Of a stretch of DNA of 64,000 bases, positions 11,017-25,300 are shown in pieces. A program made the position numbers and the translations under genes. How positions within the stretch are numbered: position 1 is the stretch's first letter; each line of letters begins with the position of its first letter. The notes under the pieces are model-generated. The model had not been told where the DNA came from. It saw only the letters and a program-made list of their open reading frames with translations, and ran no database searches. Origin of the DNA: Lichenostomus cassidix. Lineage: Eukaryota; Chordata; Aves; Passeriformes; Meliphagidae. Location: assembly GCA_008360975.2 (NCBI GenBank), contig CM039182.1:106258443-106322442 (forward strand), in the 5' to 3' direction.

Positions 11017-11379
11017 TACTCTGACATGGCACAAGCCTCCTCAGGCACTTCCCTCATTGAGGAGTGTCTTTGAGAAGCCAATCTCCATCACGGGCAGCAA
11101 GCCTTACATAAGGGGCTTGAGTTCCTCCCATCGGGATGTGGCACCAGCACTCCCTAGTTCTTTGAACAAACGTCCCCAGGCACATCTGACCGAGATGCAG
11201 GTGCAGTGACCTGGCTCCTCTTTCCCACTCTTGTCCTTCATTCCCTCCAACCTGTTTTCTGTGGTGTCAGATCTTCTTCCCACTGCCCCTTTACCCCCAC
11301 ACCTGCATTGGTTTTGCATTTTGCCCCCCTGCTCGTGCCTTGCACAAACCTGCTGTAATACTGCCTGCCTTCCCTTGCT

Positions 11380-11429
11380 CGTCTCCCTGGCCACTGCCCT
11401 TTTTCGTCTCCCTGGCCACTGCTCTTTCT
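11380..11429. repeat. 25-bp tandem duplication
   Basis: Two adjacent units (11380-11404 and 11405-11429) share CGTCTCCCTGGCCACTG and differ at two positions. They lie just before the 5' end of the CR1 element. Confidence 0.9.
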
Positions 11430-11454
11430 CAGAGTTTTAAGCCCTGGGAATGAT

Positions 11455-12683
11455 GTTTTGAGGGTCTAAGATGGTGTATCCCCACTAATAAACAATGCTG
11501 GGATACTGGTGACAGTGGATGAGGAAAAGCTGAGTTACTCAACAATTTTTTGGCTTCAGTCTTCAATGGCAACCTCTCTTCCACACCTCTTGACTGGCTG
11601 GACAGCAGGATGGGGACTTGGGGTGCAAACTGTTTCCCACTGTGTAAGCATGACCACCTGAGGAACCTGAGTATATATAAGTCTGTGGGACCTGATGAGA
11701 TGCATCCCAGAGTCCTGGGGGAATTGGCTGATGTAGATGCTAAGCCACCCTCCATGATATTTGAAAAGTCATACCACTCAGCTGAAGACCAAGATGCCTG
11801 GAAAAAGGGAAACATTGTATTCATCTTTAGAGAGGGTAGAATGGATCACCCTGGGAGCTACCAACCTGTCAGCTTCACCTCTTGTATCTGGGAAGATTAT
11901 GGCACAGATCCTCCTAAAAGCTGTGCTAAGGCACATGGAGGACAGGGAGGTGATTTGGGCACAGCTTTACCAAACACAGCTTCACCAAGGGCAAATCCTG
12001 CCTGACCAACCCAGTGGCCTTCTGTGATGGAGTGACTATATCAGGGGACAAGGGAAGGGCTACAGATGTAATCTAACTGGATTTCTGTAAAGCCTTTGAC
12101 ATGGTATCCTACAACATCCTTTTCTCTAAATTAGAGAGAGATGGATTTGAAGGATGGATTGTTAGATGGTTAAGAAATTGGTTGGATGGTCATATCCGGA
12201 GGATAGTGGTCGAGGGCTCAGAGTCCTGAAGGACATCAGTGACAAGTGGTTATATTGGGACCAGTTTTATTTAATATCTTCACTAATGACATAGATAGAA
12301 GGATTGAGTGCACCTTCAGCAAGTTTGCAGATGACACCCAGCTGAGTGGTGCAGTTGACACACCTGAAGGATGCTATCCAGAGGGACCTGGATAAGCTCA
12401 AGAAGTGGGCCCATGGAAACCTCATGAGGTTTAAGACCAAGTGCAACTTCTGCACCTGTGTTGGGGCAACCCCAGAGATGAGTACAGCCTGGGAGAAGTC
12501 ACTTGAAAACAGCCCTGCTGAGAAGGACTTGGAGATGCTGGTGGGTGAGAGGCTGGACATGAGCAGGCAACATATACTTGCAGCCTGGAAAACCAACTGT
12601 GTCCTGGTCTGCATCAAAAGCAGTGTGGTCAGAAGATCAAGGAATGTGATTCTGCCCGTCTACTCCACTATGATGATTCAGTG
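11455..12683 (+). mobile_element. Decayed CR1 LINE with reverse-transcriptase fragment
   Basis: This is a plus-oriented, 5'-truncated CR1 retrotransposon. Broken frames follow the CR1 ORF2 protein in order. The 5' part has the linker before the RT domain with KSVGPDEMHPRVLGELADV (around 11,680-11,740). Next come the PGSYQPVS block (about 11,850), an [12 protein letters not shown] block (about 12,080) and the RT catalytic FADD motif (about 12,325-12,336), followed by DTPEGC and the thumb region. Stops and frameshifts separate these blocks, for example after 12,005 and near 12,228, so no active enzyme is possible. The end near 12,683 has degenerate copies of the CR1 octamer (ATGATGATTCAGTGAAT). 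In avian genomes such copies are usually non-autonomous fossils. Confidence 0.88.
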
Positions 12684-15600
12684 AATTTTGAACTGGGAGG
12701 GAACTGTCTGCTTCATCCAGGCACTCTCCAGCCTGACTTTAACTCAGGCAAAACCCAAGTGAAATGCTCAGTGAAACACCCCGACCAGGTGCTTCCACCC
12801 TCATCTTTCACAGCTGTTGGGCACTTCTGCTCTGCCCAAAAAAACTTGCCTTCCTCTTCAGCTTCCATGGCTGCTTCCATTCTCCTCCCCATCCCTCAAA
12901 TAACTTGTTTCCCTTGGATGACTACCATCATTTCTCAGCCTTCTTCAGGCTTGCTGGTTTGATTGCCTCCCATAGGAGGCATCTCCTCTCCTGCACAAAC
13001 AACTCCTCAGCTACCCCTTGTCTGAGTGGACAGCTCACAAAGCTTTATTGCAAACCTGTTGTCCAGGCAGGAACTGTGAGCACTTGGGGGTCCCTGTCAG
13101 CATGTTGAGACATTAAATCCCTTTGAACAGGGCTAAAACAGGGCTCAGTTACTTTCTCTCCCATTATCTTTGTTAATGACCAGGCAATGTCAGTCCTGTT
13201 GTAATTGTGATCTCGAGAACTTCCAAACCTTGAATGTAACTTCTGGAGGGCCTTGAGGAGTGCTGATTGCACAGGTCTCTGCTGTCATTTCTGCATTCCC
13301 AAAGTGCCAGAGATGCAGTTTCCCTTTTCCCCAGGGAAGGACAGCCAGGGTGGAGCAGTTTTCCTTCCCTAGATTCCTGTATGCACCTCCTGCAGAAATA
13401 AGGCAGGCTGTCCCAAGCAGCTGCAGTGCTTTTAGGCTATTAAGCTGTTTCAGATGTCTCCTTCAAGCTGGGCTTTGCTGTGATGCCAATAAAAACTTGC
13501 TGTTGTGAGGCTTCTGTGGCATCACAGAGAATGCCACGAGAAGGAAGCACTCACTTCTCAGCAGCTAAAACATTGTGTTGGGGATTTCCCTCCATCTAGT
13601 TTTTGGTAGTTCCCTTTCCCACTGTGCCATCCTCTGTGGATGTCCATGGCATGTTGCTTGAGGCAATGTAGACCAAGGACAGCACTATATTATACCTTCC
13701 TAATATTTACCACAACAAAGCCTTTTCTTGAAATTAGCTGTGAATCCTAAACTGACTGAAAGGTCACATATTGTAATGCCTCCGAGTGTGTGGGGCCACT
13801 TTGGGGCTGGCAGTTCATAAACTGCCTCCCTCACACAAGGTTCCCTTTTGCTCCCTGATTTTGCTCTGTCTTCAAATGGGCAGGGAGTTCTCACAGGAAC
13901 AGGAAAACAGTCTCCACTCCCATGGGTTCATGGTTTTGCCTTACATTGTGCCAGCAGCAGGCTGTCTAAGGGAATACAAATGGTGCTCAACACAGGGTTT
14001 GGATAATTAATATTGTTTCTTTGAGCTGAGGTATTACTTATGCCCCTGGTTGATATCTACGGTGATAAAGATACAGTCCTTTCTGTGACTGCACAAAAGA
14101 AATATATGAGAGAAAAAATGGGATTTTTGCTGGTCCAAATTAATGTGGGTCCAAAACTCTCACATTAAATCTCCCAGAACAAAATCATCCTGTTTTCATG
14201 ACCCCAGGAAAGGCCCTTAGATGCTCTCTTAGGGTCTTAAATGCCTGTGTGTACCCAGACCTCCCTCCGCAGAGCAGCTGGTGGGGGCAGGAGCTCACCT
14301 TTTCTACAAAAGCATGTGGGGACAGACAGGTCATGTCCTCCACAATGGTACAGGGTTTGTCTGCCACACCCAGCATGGCTGCAGTGGGGGCACAGCATTT
14401 TCCTGCTGCTCCTTGGGGAGAAAAGCCCTTGCCTAGTATATCCTGCCCCAAGGCAAAGCAAAAGCCGTGAGGAGTCGCTCCAACCTGCTGTGGTTGGTTT
14501 AGACTATAAAATTGTGGGGAATTTTTTTTGTGTTATTTAGTGAGCAACTCACTGTGAATTTAATAGATGAGTTTTGCTATCAGTAACAACCCCCTAACCC
14601 CCAAGCAGTTTATTTCATGTGTACAAGAGTAAAAAAGGGAAAAGTAAGAACACCTCTGGGGAAAATAAGGGGTTGGAAAATGGCTCTAAGTGTAAGCACA
14701 GGATTGCCAAACCCACATGTTCAAAAAGCATGAATCAGATCTCCAGGAATCACAAGACTGGTGGTCTGAATTCCAAGTATGAAATCTGGGCAGTTTCTGA
14801 AGGGTATTTCCCTCCATGTTTTCAATGCCATAGGGGAAGCTGTATGCCCTCCCTTGGGGAGAGAGTGTTGGTGGCCTGGAATTGAAGCTTACACATGCTT
14901 ATAAACCCATCCTCCCTGTGCTGGAGCCCAAGATGGTCATCATGCCCTCCAAATGCCCTAAGCCTCATTGCAGTGCTCTCCCCCACTGTGGGGCATCACT
15001 GCTGCTCCCTCATATCCCTGGTGAGCTGCCTGGAAGGGCAGCTGAGCCCCAGTGCCCACCTTGCCATGGTGGGGAGCAACAGCTGTTTGCATCAGGGTTA
15101 TTCTCCTCCCTGTGGATAGGTGGTGAGGAAGAGGCATCTCTATTTAGTCCTCAGACTTTAATAAGAGAGAGACGCAGCTTTGAATAGTCCAAAGATGTAC
15201 ATAGCCTGGGCCATGAAACCAGCTCAGCACTGCCTGAGGTATGGAGAGTTGCCTGCAACACCTGTTCTGGAGGGACATGAATTGTTTTCTGTACTATGCA
15301 AGAGCTTGGCTTAAGACAGAGCTGAAACTTTTTTATCTGGGGGTACAAATTAATACCTCCTCCCCCAAAGTTACCCAAAACCTGAGAAGAGTACTGTGGC
15401 AAACTTTCTCTGTGCTGGACTAAGTGGCCCAATTTGTTGGTGCCTGAGCCCCCAGGCAGTGAGCAGCCTTCACCCACACCACCAAATATGGATGTGCTGG
15501 CAGGAGAGGGAAGCTTCCTGTGTCTCCTGCCTCACTTGAGGGCCTCTAGATCTATAACTGATCTAAACTGTAGTTGCCCAACTCAGCCTTGCAGAGTCAG

Positions 15601-18600
15601 CTTTGCTGCAAGTCCTTTCTTGTCTCCCTTTGGAGTCCCTCAGCTACTGGTGCTGGCACACCATTATGTTGGTCTTTTTGCAAGCTCTTGGTAATGCTAC
15701 AATTCAGCTACCACTGTCCCTACCAGAGGAACAGCATGACATCCATGGGAGAGGACTCCCTAGATGATTGGCTACACAACATCATGAGATGGTCTACCCA
15801 AGACCAGCATGGTAGTGTTGCCTCCCTGGGCTGCACCAACATCTCTCATGTTTTAGCAGAAGCCACTTTCATCCTTATGTGTTGCTTCCTTGTTGCTCTT
15901 ACATCTCAACTCGTACCAGTCAAGACTCATTGGTGTGAAATGTGGGGAAATCCCAGGCTGCATGGCTCTTCCTGAGCTCCTGTCAGGTAGGCAAATTACC
16001 TGTCGCAGGGAGAAGATTCAGAAGTTAGAGGGAATTGCATGCAAATGGAAAGAGCAACCAAAGAGCCCCAGTTCTCCCAGACCTGCTGAGGCTGAAGACT
16101 GCAGTTGGCAGTGCACCTGCTTTGGTGAGGGGTGGAGCTGAGGCTGTGCAATGGGTAAACCTCACAGCCTTTCTCCTTCAAAAGCCAAGCATCATATTTT
16201 GCTCCAAAGCATTCCTACCACCCACCTGTGGAAGAGGAGTACAGGTGACTTCCAACTGGATGGACAGCAACCAGCAGGCAGCAAAACCACTCACATCTAA
16301 CAGGAGCTGCAGCTCTTGCAATGGTAGCTGATGAGCAGAAGCTGGTCAGCTTCCAGGGCAGGAGTGACTCACAGCCCATCTGTGATTACCTGTGAGTTGT
16401 CATGCCTGGCTCCAGGTTCCCAAGGGCCTGGTGCAGCAACATTGCTTCCTCAGTTCAGTGAAAGGGAAAAGGTGCCTTGCTCCCTGTTGACGAGTGTGGA
16501 TTAATCCACGCTTGCCCTAGGTTGGAGGTAATATCAACAGCATCAACCACTCCCTCCTGCTGCATGTCAAGCAAGTGTGGGAGTATCCTGGCCTGAAGGA
16601 CCAGACATATCAGCTTGACCTGTAAGTGAAGCATCTGCATCAAAGAAGAGGCAAGTGTGATGTGTACACGGACAGCTTGTGGCAGCGACCCTTCGTAACC
16701 GTGCCTGCCTCATTAGAGGCCCTTTATCTGGTAGATGGCTTCATTTGCCAATATAAATACACACTTGCCAGCAGGGGTCAAACACAGTGCATAAAGTGCA
16801 GGAGAAGCTGGCAGAGCAAAATGCATCCAGCACACTTGGTGATCCCAGAAGAGCACGCTCGGAGCCCAGGAGGACAGACCCACCTGTATTGCAGCATAGT
16901 TCTTGCTTTGATTCCTCTTCTCCCAGTCTCTCTATAACCACAGCTGCCTGAAGGGGAGAGAAAAAGACAGGTCCATCTCAATCTTCACCACAATCATATA
17001 GAGTACATCAGTCTACGCTGCTGGTTGGCGCAAGGTGATGGAACCTTTGGCTGCACCCTGGCCAGCTCTCTGCACTGTGGTGTCTCCAGAGGAGGAAAGT
17101 TTGCTCTCTCTTCACTTTCAATGTACAGCTGGCCCTCGCAACCCTCTCTTGGTTGCAACAACAAAGCAACATATGTGGGCCATGCTTCTTAGGACATTTG
17201 CCAACACAAGACTTGGGCCTCCTGCTCTCCCACAGCTCTGGCTCCAGGGATAAAGCATGTGGACACGACAAAGATGTCTCTGCCTGCTCTCTGAGAGCAA
17301 GAGCTCTGCTACAGTTGCATCTCCATCTGAATGCTGCTCTAGTTCAACATAGTGAGCACCCTCCAGATCTTTGTGGACTTCCCACTCTTCCTTGGAAGAG
17401 TGTACAGTGCAGGGTGCAAGGCTTAGCATACCAAGCTCTTATCCATATTGCCAGCTTGGTGAGTGATTCCTACTTGCTAGGTTTCCTGACATGTTTTTTC
17501 ACATCCAGACACTGCCCACAATCTATCTGGAGATCCATTTCCCAAAACCCCCTTGCACACTTCTTCCAGCTGTCTCTCTCTTGGGAGATGCATGCTGAGT
17601 GGATATTTTGAGATTTGGAATGTCAGCCCACAAACAGCAAGTAAGCACTTTTACCTGTTCCAAGCTCCCCATAAAGTTCTTCAGTGTGTGCAGGCTCTGA
17701 AGAGCTATCAGGTTGTTTCTAGCTACCTGTCTGGTTGTAGCTACACATGCCATCACCCTGCTGAACTCTCCTCTCCTTTGAAAAGGGAGGGATTTCCCAT
17801 CCTTTCTGTGAACTTTCACTGACGACAGAGCACTTTAGTCTGGACAAGATGGCCTCACAAGGGATAGCTCCATTCTGGAGTTCTGAATACCGCTGACTCT
17901 TCAAAAGACTGGATTTGCTGCTCAGCCTTTCTCTCAGAGTAGCAGCCCTTATCCAGCTAAATTCAGCTGGGGGAATTCCACCTGTAAGATGTGCAAGTAA
18001 GGGCAAAGACATCCTTTGCCTTGTCCTTGTCAAGTTTCTGCTCCCCAAGGCCTTGCTTTCTCTGTTGGTAGTTCCTGCATGCAGCAGCAAGTCTGCTCCC
18101 CATGTGTTTCGCTAAAGCTGAGATGCCCACACATTTTTTCCATTGTGAACCTGGCTTCATCCCTGCCAGCTCACGCAAGCAGCTATTGTTAAGTAATTGT
18201 TTGAGTCATCCACTGAGCCCACACCCAAGCAAGCTTTTCAGATTTAGCACATGGGAGATTCACTACTGTTGGCATGGCTTTGGGGTACTCTACCTCCTGC
18301 CTCTGCCCAGGAGGATGGCAGCAATGGAGACACTCCAGATGGGCTAAATGTGGCCATTTTCATGCCCATCCCGGCCTTCCAAGCCTCCAGCCACCAGTAA
18401 CAGAAATTTAATGCAGTACAGAAGAGCCACCAGCTCACCCCCAAGCTGGAGCAAGGGGTTTGTCTCCTGATGCTGCTAGAGATCACAGGTCTCCCTTTCT
18501 TCCTCTTTTTACCCTAATGCCCACGGTCATTACCAGAGCAAATGTAAGAGCTGTTTCTCCCACCAGTGATGATGCCTTCTCCTGACCCCTTCTTGATGGG

Positions 18601-18929
18601 TGGGGTTTATATTTGAATTTTAGTTTGGCACAGTTTCTACTCCCCAGCTCTGGCAATTAGAGGATTCAAGAGTTCATTATGGAGCCCTGAGTTTTCATAT
18701 GGTCATTCTGGCTGACACCACACTTTTTACCACCTTTTTACATACACAGCCAAAATGCTCGGCACATTTTCAGAAGAGGGAAGATTAAAAACCCAACCAA
18801 AAAAAAACCCAGGAAAAAACCCAAAGTGAATTACTAAAGTTTATAAGGCTAATACTTTATAGGGCTAGTATGCACAGGCCTGGGGCCTTCAAGATAATAT
18901 AATCTAATACTTGGAGATCCCCTGATGAA

Positions 18930-18985
18930 AGGCACTATATATGCAAAGTGCTTTATAAACATTAATTAGTTAATGTTGAAAATTT
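18930..18985 (+). repeat. Possible ancient SINE (MIR-like) relic
   Basis: GCACTATATATGCAAAGTGC followed by TTTATAAACATTAATTAGTTAATG resembles the 'tabulated size, sub-threshold' core of old amniote MIR-type SINEs as I remember it. The match is too short and too diverged to be sure. Confidence 0.25.
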
Positions 18986-19325
18986 TGCCTGGGGCAAAAA
19001 AAAAAAAAAAAAGAAAAAAATTCTACCAAAAATCCCCCTTCCCTCCCTCCCTCTAGTCCCTAACTATACAAAGTTAATGATTCTGTGTGTGCAAACTTAG
19101 AGTACATTTTAATTTCTGTTTACTTCTGGGGAGATGGAAGCACTGGAAATACTTTCATATATGTTATATTTCTGCAAGCTTTACTAACATGGCGGTTTCT
19201 CCTATTGTGTGCTTTAACCTCCATGAATAAGGCTACCCCAACATCTACAGGATAAATTTACACCACAGTGTTTGCAGGAAAACTGCCCAGGCTCTACTTG
19301 CTCATTCCTTCATAGTCTGTAATCA

Positions 19326-19350
19326 CCAACCAACCAACCAACCAACCAAC
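19326..19350. repeat. (CCAA)n microsatellite
   Basis: About six uninterrupted tetranucleotide CCAA units. Confidence 0.95.
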
Positions 19351-22300
19351 CCACCAATCCATGTGTGAAGGTCTTAGTGACAATATTTTCCATTCCAGGC
19401 CAACCCTTTTCAACCCTTGGGCAATCAACAGGTGGCTTCAGTGTCATCACCACATCATATGTCACCACATAATGAATGCACAGGGAGCAATGGACAAAGT
19501 AATACACATGTTGCTTATCACAAAAGGTGGGAGTCTGAAGGACAAAGCAGACCTTGCAGGATGAGGTTGCTTTTCAAAGTAGCTGGTGTAAAAGGCAACA
19601 AGCTCTGCATTCAGTGATATTTCCAGTAGTCATGTTCCAGGTATATTTCATCTCTCCTTCATGATCCTTCCCAGGAAAACATTCAGCTTTTAGATAACAC
19701 TAGGGGCTGTTTTCCCTGGCAGCCCACATCTGTGCTGGCATAGTAGTCCATCACAGTCCATCCCACTCCTTTCAGAGCACTGTGCTCACTTCCATGCTTT
19801 GCAAAGCTTAGGGACCCTCATAGGCAACACTTTTCTCCAGAAGAAACCCTTTGTATCCCTGACAAGGCCCTTACAGAGTTCACTCAGTTCAAGCAAGTCT
19901 GCACCATGCATGCTCCTGGTATGCCACAAACTGCCAAATCAGCTGCCTGACTCAGACTTCTCTGTACTACATCCACCAGCAAAGGACCAGCAAGTCCCTT
20001 GCCCCATGGGCAGGGTGGGGGACCACTTCCCACCACTCTTCCCCCAGATGCAAGGGCAGCACAGACCCCAAGGGAAAGAAGACATGCAGGCAAACCCCTT
20101 CCATGAAAAGCTGGTGGTATCTTCTGGAGCCCTTTTCCCCAGTCTGTCCTGTTAGAACCCCAAACTCAAGCCTGTCAGCCCAGACACTGGGATAAAAGCA
20201 CTTGATGGAGCAGGAGAAGCTTTAATGGTAGAGAGGCAGAATGCAACCTGCTTGCAGGAGCAGGGTCTGGCCCAGCAGGGTTTTTCAGAGCTAGGTCAAC
20301 CAGGTCCCCATGGCACTGGCTGGATACAGAGAGACCTTTCACTCTGCATCTGAAGCCTTCCCTGCCAGCTGGATTTTTGCACTCACCTGATTTTTTCCCT
20401 GCACCCTAACCAGCCAGCGCTGCCTCCCTAACAATGGACCTTTGGTTGGGGTTGCTTTTCCTTTCCCTCTCCTGGGTCCTGTGGGTCTCAAGGGCTGCTC
20501 TAGGCATTTTGGCTCCCCACAATGCCACCCTGTGAGATGTTGCTGTGCACTGGCAGCAGGACACTCAGCGTGATATTTTCCTACTGCTTGAGTTGTCTCT
20601 GGGAGAGACAGCATCAAGGGGTGAGACCACTGCAAGGCACCACCCATTGCCCTTAGCCTCACACTTTGTAACGGGTGTGAGCAAACTCTTAAAGTGAAGT
20701 CAGTCCAAGTGACCACAGGCCATACTGATAGTGGCTATCTTGTGCCTCCAGCACTTAGCAGCCAGGCAGCTATATGGCTTGGGAACACATCTCCTCTCCA
20801 GCAGCTCGTGAAGAGGGGACTTACTGAGCTTCAGTGTCAGTTGGAGCAGCACTCTCTTGGCAGGTGAAATGATGGGGCTGAGGAATTGATGCATTCCCAA
20901 GGATCTCAGCCCTAATGACAGCCCCCCTTGGTATCAGTGGCAGCTATTGATGGGTCTTTGGAGAATCAAAGGTTATAACGGTTTGCCCTGGTCTGTTCCA
21001 GTCTCTGCCACCTTTGGGCACAGTCAGGGTTCAGGGAACATCTGACTCAGGTGAGTCGTCTCAGGGGAGTTTTTCCTGTACACTAAAAAAAAGATCAAGC
21101 TAGTGGAGAGCAATCGCTTACACACGTATCTAATGCAGATGTACCTGAATGAGCTAAGCTATACTTTCTTCTTGTGCAGTTAGAGATGTTTAATTTTAAT
21201 CCTGTGTCAATGGGGAAAAAAAATGGTATGAAGTCCTAATAAATAAATTATGCTGCCGAGTGCTCAGATCAGCACATCCTAGCTAGAAGCAGTACAGAAA
21301 AAGCGGCCTTCTAGCACTGCAGACTGCTTTAAAACATCCCTTCAAATAGATGTTGTTGCAAGCCAGTGATACACCAGTGCTGTTTTGTTGGCTTCAGATC
21401 ACGAAGCATTTGCCATTCTGAGGGTGTGCAACTCTGAGGAAGAAGGAAAAAAATGAGAAATATTTAGTAGTTTTTGATTGTCAACTTGGGAACTCTTGAA
21501 GAGCCCTGATTTTTCAAAATCATTGCACGTCTGCTCTCAGACAGCCTGGCTGCTTTCAGGCGTATCATGCTGGGCACCTGCCAAAGCAACCACCAAAATT
21601 GCAAGTCTGCTTGGAAAATCTAGATGGGAGATTGTGATGGAGGAAACTCTGTGCTGCCATTGCTGAAGTTTCTGATTTTTACCTCCTCTGTTTTTAAATT
21701 ACTTTGTGGCATTATTTGCTCTCAAACAGACAGCTAAGAATGCAAGGAGAAATTGGAGACTGGATGCATTTTTTCTATTGCTACGGGCAAAAGACTTGTT
21801 TTTCCTGGGATTTCTTGGGTGCTCAGATCCTGGTAAGGTTCCAGGGATAACAACTAGAACAGGGAATTGCTGTATCTCAGTCAGATACCACCAGTTTCAC
21901 CAAAGCTGTCGGTCTGTGCCACAGCAGAATATTTGCAATATGTATTAGGACAGAAGCTGTTTACCACCCACTGATGAACTTTTATGTGTAAAACGGCCCT
22001 TTCAATTTGGGCTGAAGCAGACTCTTGCTTTGATAGTTATATGAAAAAACCCTTAACTTTGCTTTGGGATATTTATAACCAAAACATGCAGAATTATTGC
22101 AACATAAAATCTGCTTCAGTGGGTCTTGGTGATATAAAAAAAGCAAAAAACAAGAGGAAGTAAAAGAAGGTTAATATAATAAAGAAAAAAAGACAGATGA
22201 GTACACAGAACACAGTTCAGATCTACAGCACTATATTGTCCCAGCAATGCCACCAATTCAATTTAAATCCTAAGGAAAAAGCTAATGCTATTGAAGCACT

Positions 22301-25300
22301 GGAAATTAACAACAGCCCTGGCCTTGTACATCACCCCTTCACAACAACCAGCACATTAAACACCTTCACGGCTCCACACGAAGACAGAGTGGAGGAAAAG
22401 TGAAATGGTTTCTCATCCTCTGCCCTGCCAGAGGCAAGTGCCAGCTCTCAGTGTTGTAAACTGTAAGGCAAGACAATCTGCAGTGCTATGGAAAGAAAAC
22501 AAATACCACAGTAGCAGGCAGGCAGGCAGAATGAGACAGAGATATTTTTAATTGATGCTAGAGGAACATAAATAGATGAAGCTGGCATTAAGCAGAACAG
22601 CCCTTTTTCTCTCTCTGCCAGGTACCTATTTACCCGGGCTCATAACCAAAGGCCAACATGACATCAGAAGCCCTGTGGTGTTTTGCCTTTGGGCAACAGC
22701 CGGTAAAACTGGTTTCATCTGGCAGATGAGCATGTGAGCTGAGATAATTGGTGTGTTCTTTTCTGCCTCAGATTCCTTATCTCATCCTGAATATTCCCAT
22801 AACCTCCCTTTTTCCAGCCCCTTTTGTTTCTCAACAAAAAAAATATTTACATTGAAATAAACAGTGGGAGCCTCTAGATTGCATCGGGAGACACAGGTGC
22901 CGGTAACTTCACAAACAATGAGCAGCGCAGTGACAGCTGCAGAAAGGATCAGCTGGAAATGGGGCTTTTTCTAGGACTGTTCCCAAACAGAAGAGGTTGG
23001 AACAGACACCGTTTGATAAAGGAGCCTCACTCAAAACCAGCTGCCCCTCCATTTTTCTTTCGCTCCTGAGATCGGTTTGGATTCTTTTTCTGAGGTGTTT
23101 TGCAACTGCAGAATAAAACCCACCTGAATGTGATCAGAGTGCAGTGTGGGAATCTTTCTATATGCCGAGGCTGAAAACAACCAGAGCTGCCTATTCCTCC
23201 GGCTGCATTAGCAGTGCTTTGCCAGCGCAGCCATCCCAGGCTATGCAAACGTTGGGCAGGCTTCCTGCAGGCATCCCGGTCATCTCTCCCTGCTTTGCTC
23301 ACTGGAGAGAGCAGGGTCATGGGATAAATCCTGCCAGCAAAACTATATTTTCTAGCATATCACTGAATGTACATTACTGGCAGTTTTGTTAGATTATCTG
23401 TGTGGATGAGTGACTTCACCCATCACAGCTGTTGTTTAGGGACAAACACAGCATGTCTGCAGGGTACACATATTCAGACCACTATTGTGGGGCAGCATTA
23501 CGGCCAGGTAGTGTGTGACTGGGTAAGCTGGGGGATGGAACAGACATTTCTGGCTTGTTTGAAACATGTGAACCTCTACAAGCTGCCCCAGGAAAGAAGT
23601 TGGTAGGCAAAAAAAATTTTCTCCTTCCTTCCTTTCAAATATACTACTGATACATATAAATGTGGCAGAAGGACTGGGCACCACGCCTAGCAGGGATATG
23701 CTTGGGATAAGGTTCCTGCACTGACACATTGGCTCAAACCAGATAGCATGCTGCCTCCATCACCTGTAACATAAGGAAATGTGTCCTGCTTTTCAGAAAC
23801 ATTGTTCTTTCTACTTATAGGGCCCTTTGGAGCTGTGAAATGCTGGAAACACGGAGAAGCTTGGGAAATCTGGCAATAGACAAACCCAGTCACTTGGGTT
23901 TAGCCTCTCACATTTTGAATGTTCTCCCTCTTCTCCCATGGAAATCACTGGTGAAACTTCCCACTGAAGTGAAGCTGGATCCCAAGTCTGTTAATGCTGA
24001 CATATTAAGAGGGAGAAGAAAATGCAGACTATAAGATAGAAAAAGAAGCCTCCAACCTGCTAAACAAGGCTAAAACACAAATTCAGTGGTTATGTTAAAC
24101 AGTCCAAATGAAAATTATCCAAATGTATAGGATTATAGGAGAAGAAAGAAAACAGAGAACTGGAAAGAGATGATGAACAATGGACTAAGGGAGGAGGAAA
24201 ATATAAAAGGTGGGAAATTCATGGGAAAATCCACTTGGGGATGAGAGAGAAGCCGAAGAAGGTGTAGAAGGAGGACAGAAGTGTAGGAAGGTTCATGTAA
24301 AACACAGGTGGTTTTGGGTGTGGGCATGGACACGGGGGCTTTGACATCTGGATCTGAGACTCACAGATGACAGGAAGAGACACCCAGAGGAGTACAGACA
24401 CCTCCAGAGAGGCTGGAAAATGTGAGTTCTTTGTGGTCTCTGTGGAAAAAGACATAGGGGAAAATGGAGCAGGGAAGGAATGGAAGGGGTTCCCCTTGTC
24501 TGGCCCACCCTGCTGGACATGCCCCAGAGACCAAGCCTGGACAAGTGCTGGAGGAGCTCCTGCTTTTTCCTGAGGGGCTTCAGGGTTACCTGCAGGACTG
24601 AGACGAGCAGGTCAGGGATGTGCTGCAAGCAGTGAGCAAGGAAAACCCAGGCGGCTCCTCCAGCACATCCCCCTGTCCAGACTCACCCACACATCCCTCT
24701 TTGCACCACCCTTCCACTCCCAGACAATGATCCAGCACTGTGTGCTATCCATCATCTGAGCAGGAAGCCAAAGGGCTGCAGCCTGTGCTGCTCTTCACCC
24801 CCACATGGTTCATAGATATTTGGGAGCCAGAGGACTTAGGAGGCTTCTGAGCTAACCCACAAGGCTGGCTCTTCCCACAGACCCAGCCCCACACTGACAG
24901 CCGATGATGCTCTGTGCCCACCAGGTTTTTAACCAAGTCCACGCATACAAAGCTGGGAGCACTGTTTTGACCTCTCCTCCTATCCCTGTCCTCTCTCCTG
25001 CACTCAGAATGTTTTGGCCAGGGTCTCAGCAGCAGAAGGACATGTACCCCCACTGCTCTTCCCTCCCTTTGGTGAAATACTAACCAACATACCACTTCAG
25101 CAAGAGGACAAATCCCTCAGGTTCAGAAAACCTATTTTGGACTTTTAAGAAGAGTGAAATGAGGCAGCTGCCCATTGTGGGCAATTTAGCTTAATGTGAT
25201 ATTGAATTCAGCTGTTTAATACACCCAGATGCTCCAGCAGTGAGTATATAAAAAACCCCAACTTCAATAAATAATGAAGATGTGAAGAATTTTTTTGCTG

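Noticed and set aside
10417..11034. 205-codon open frame on the minus strand, with other long frames on both strands over the same interval
   Set aside because: The frames come from GC-rich DNA of the CpG island with few stop codons. The peptides are Pro/Gly/Arg-rich, partly made by the 31-bp duplication, and resemble no family.
11550..12027. Open frames of 151 and 88 codons that could be taken as genes
   Set aside because: They are frameshifted pieces of the CR1 reverse-transcriptase ORF and are annotated as a mobile element.
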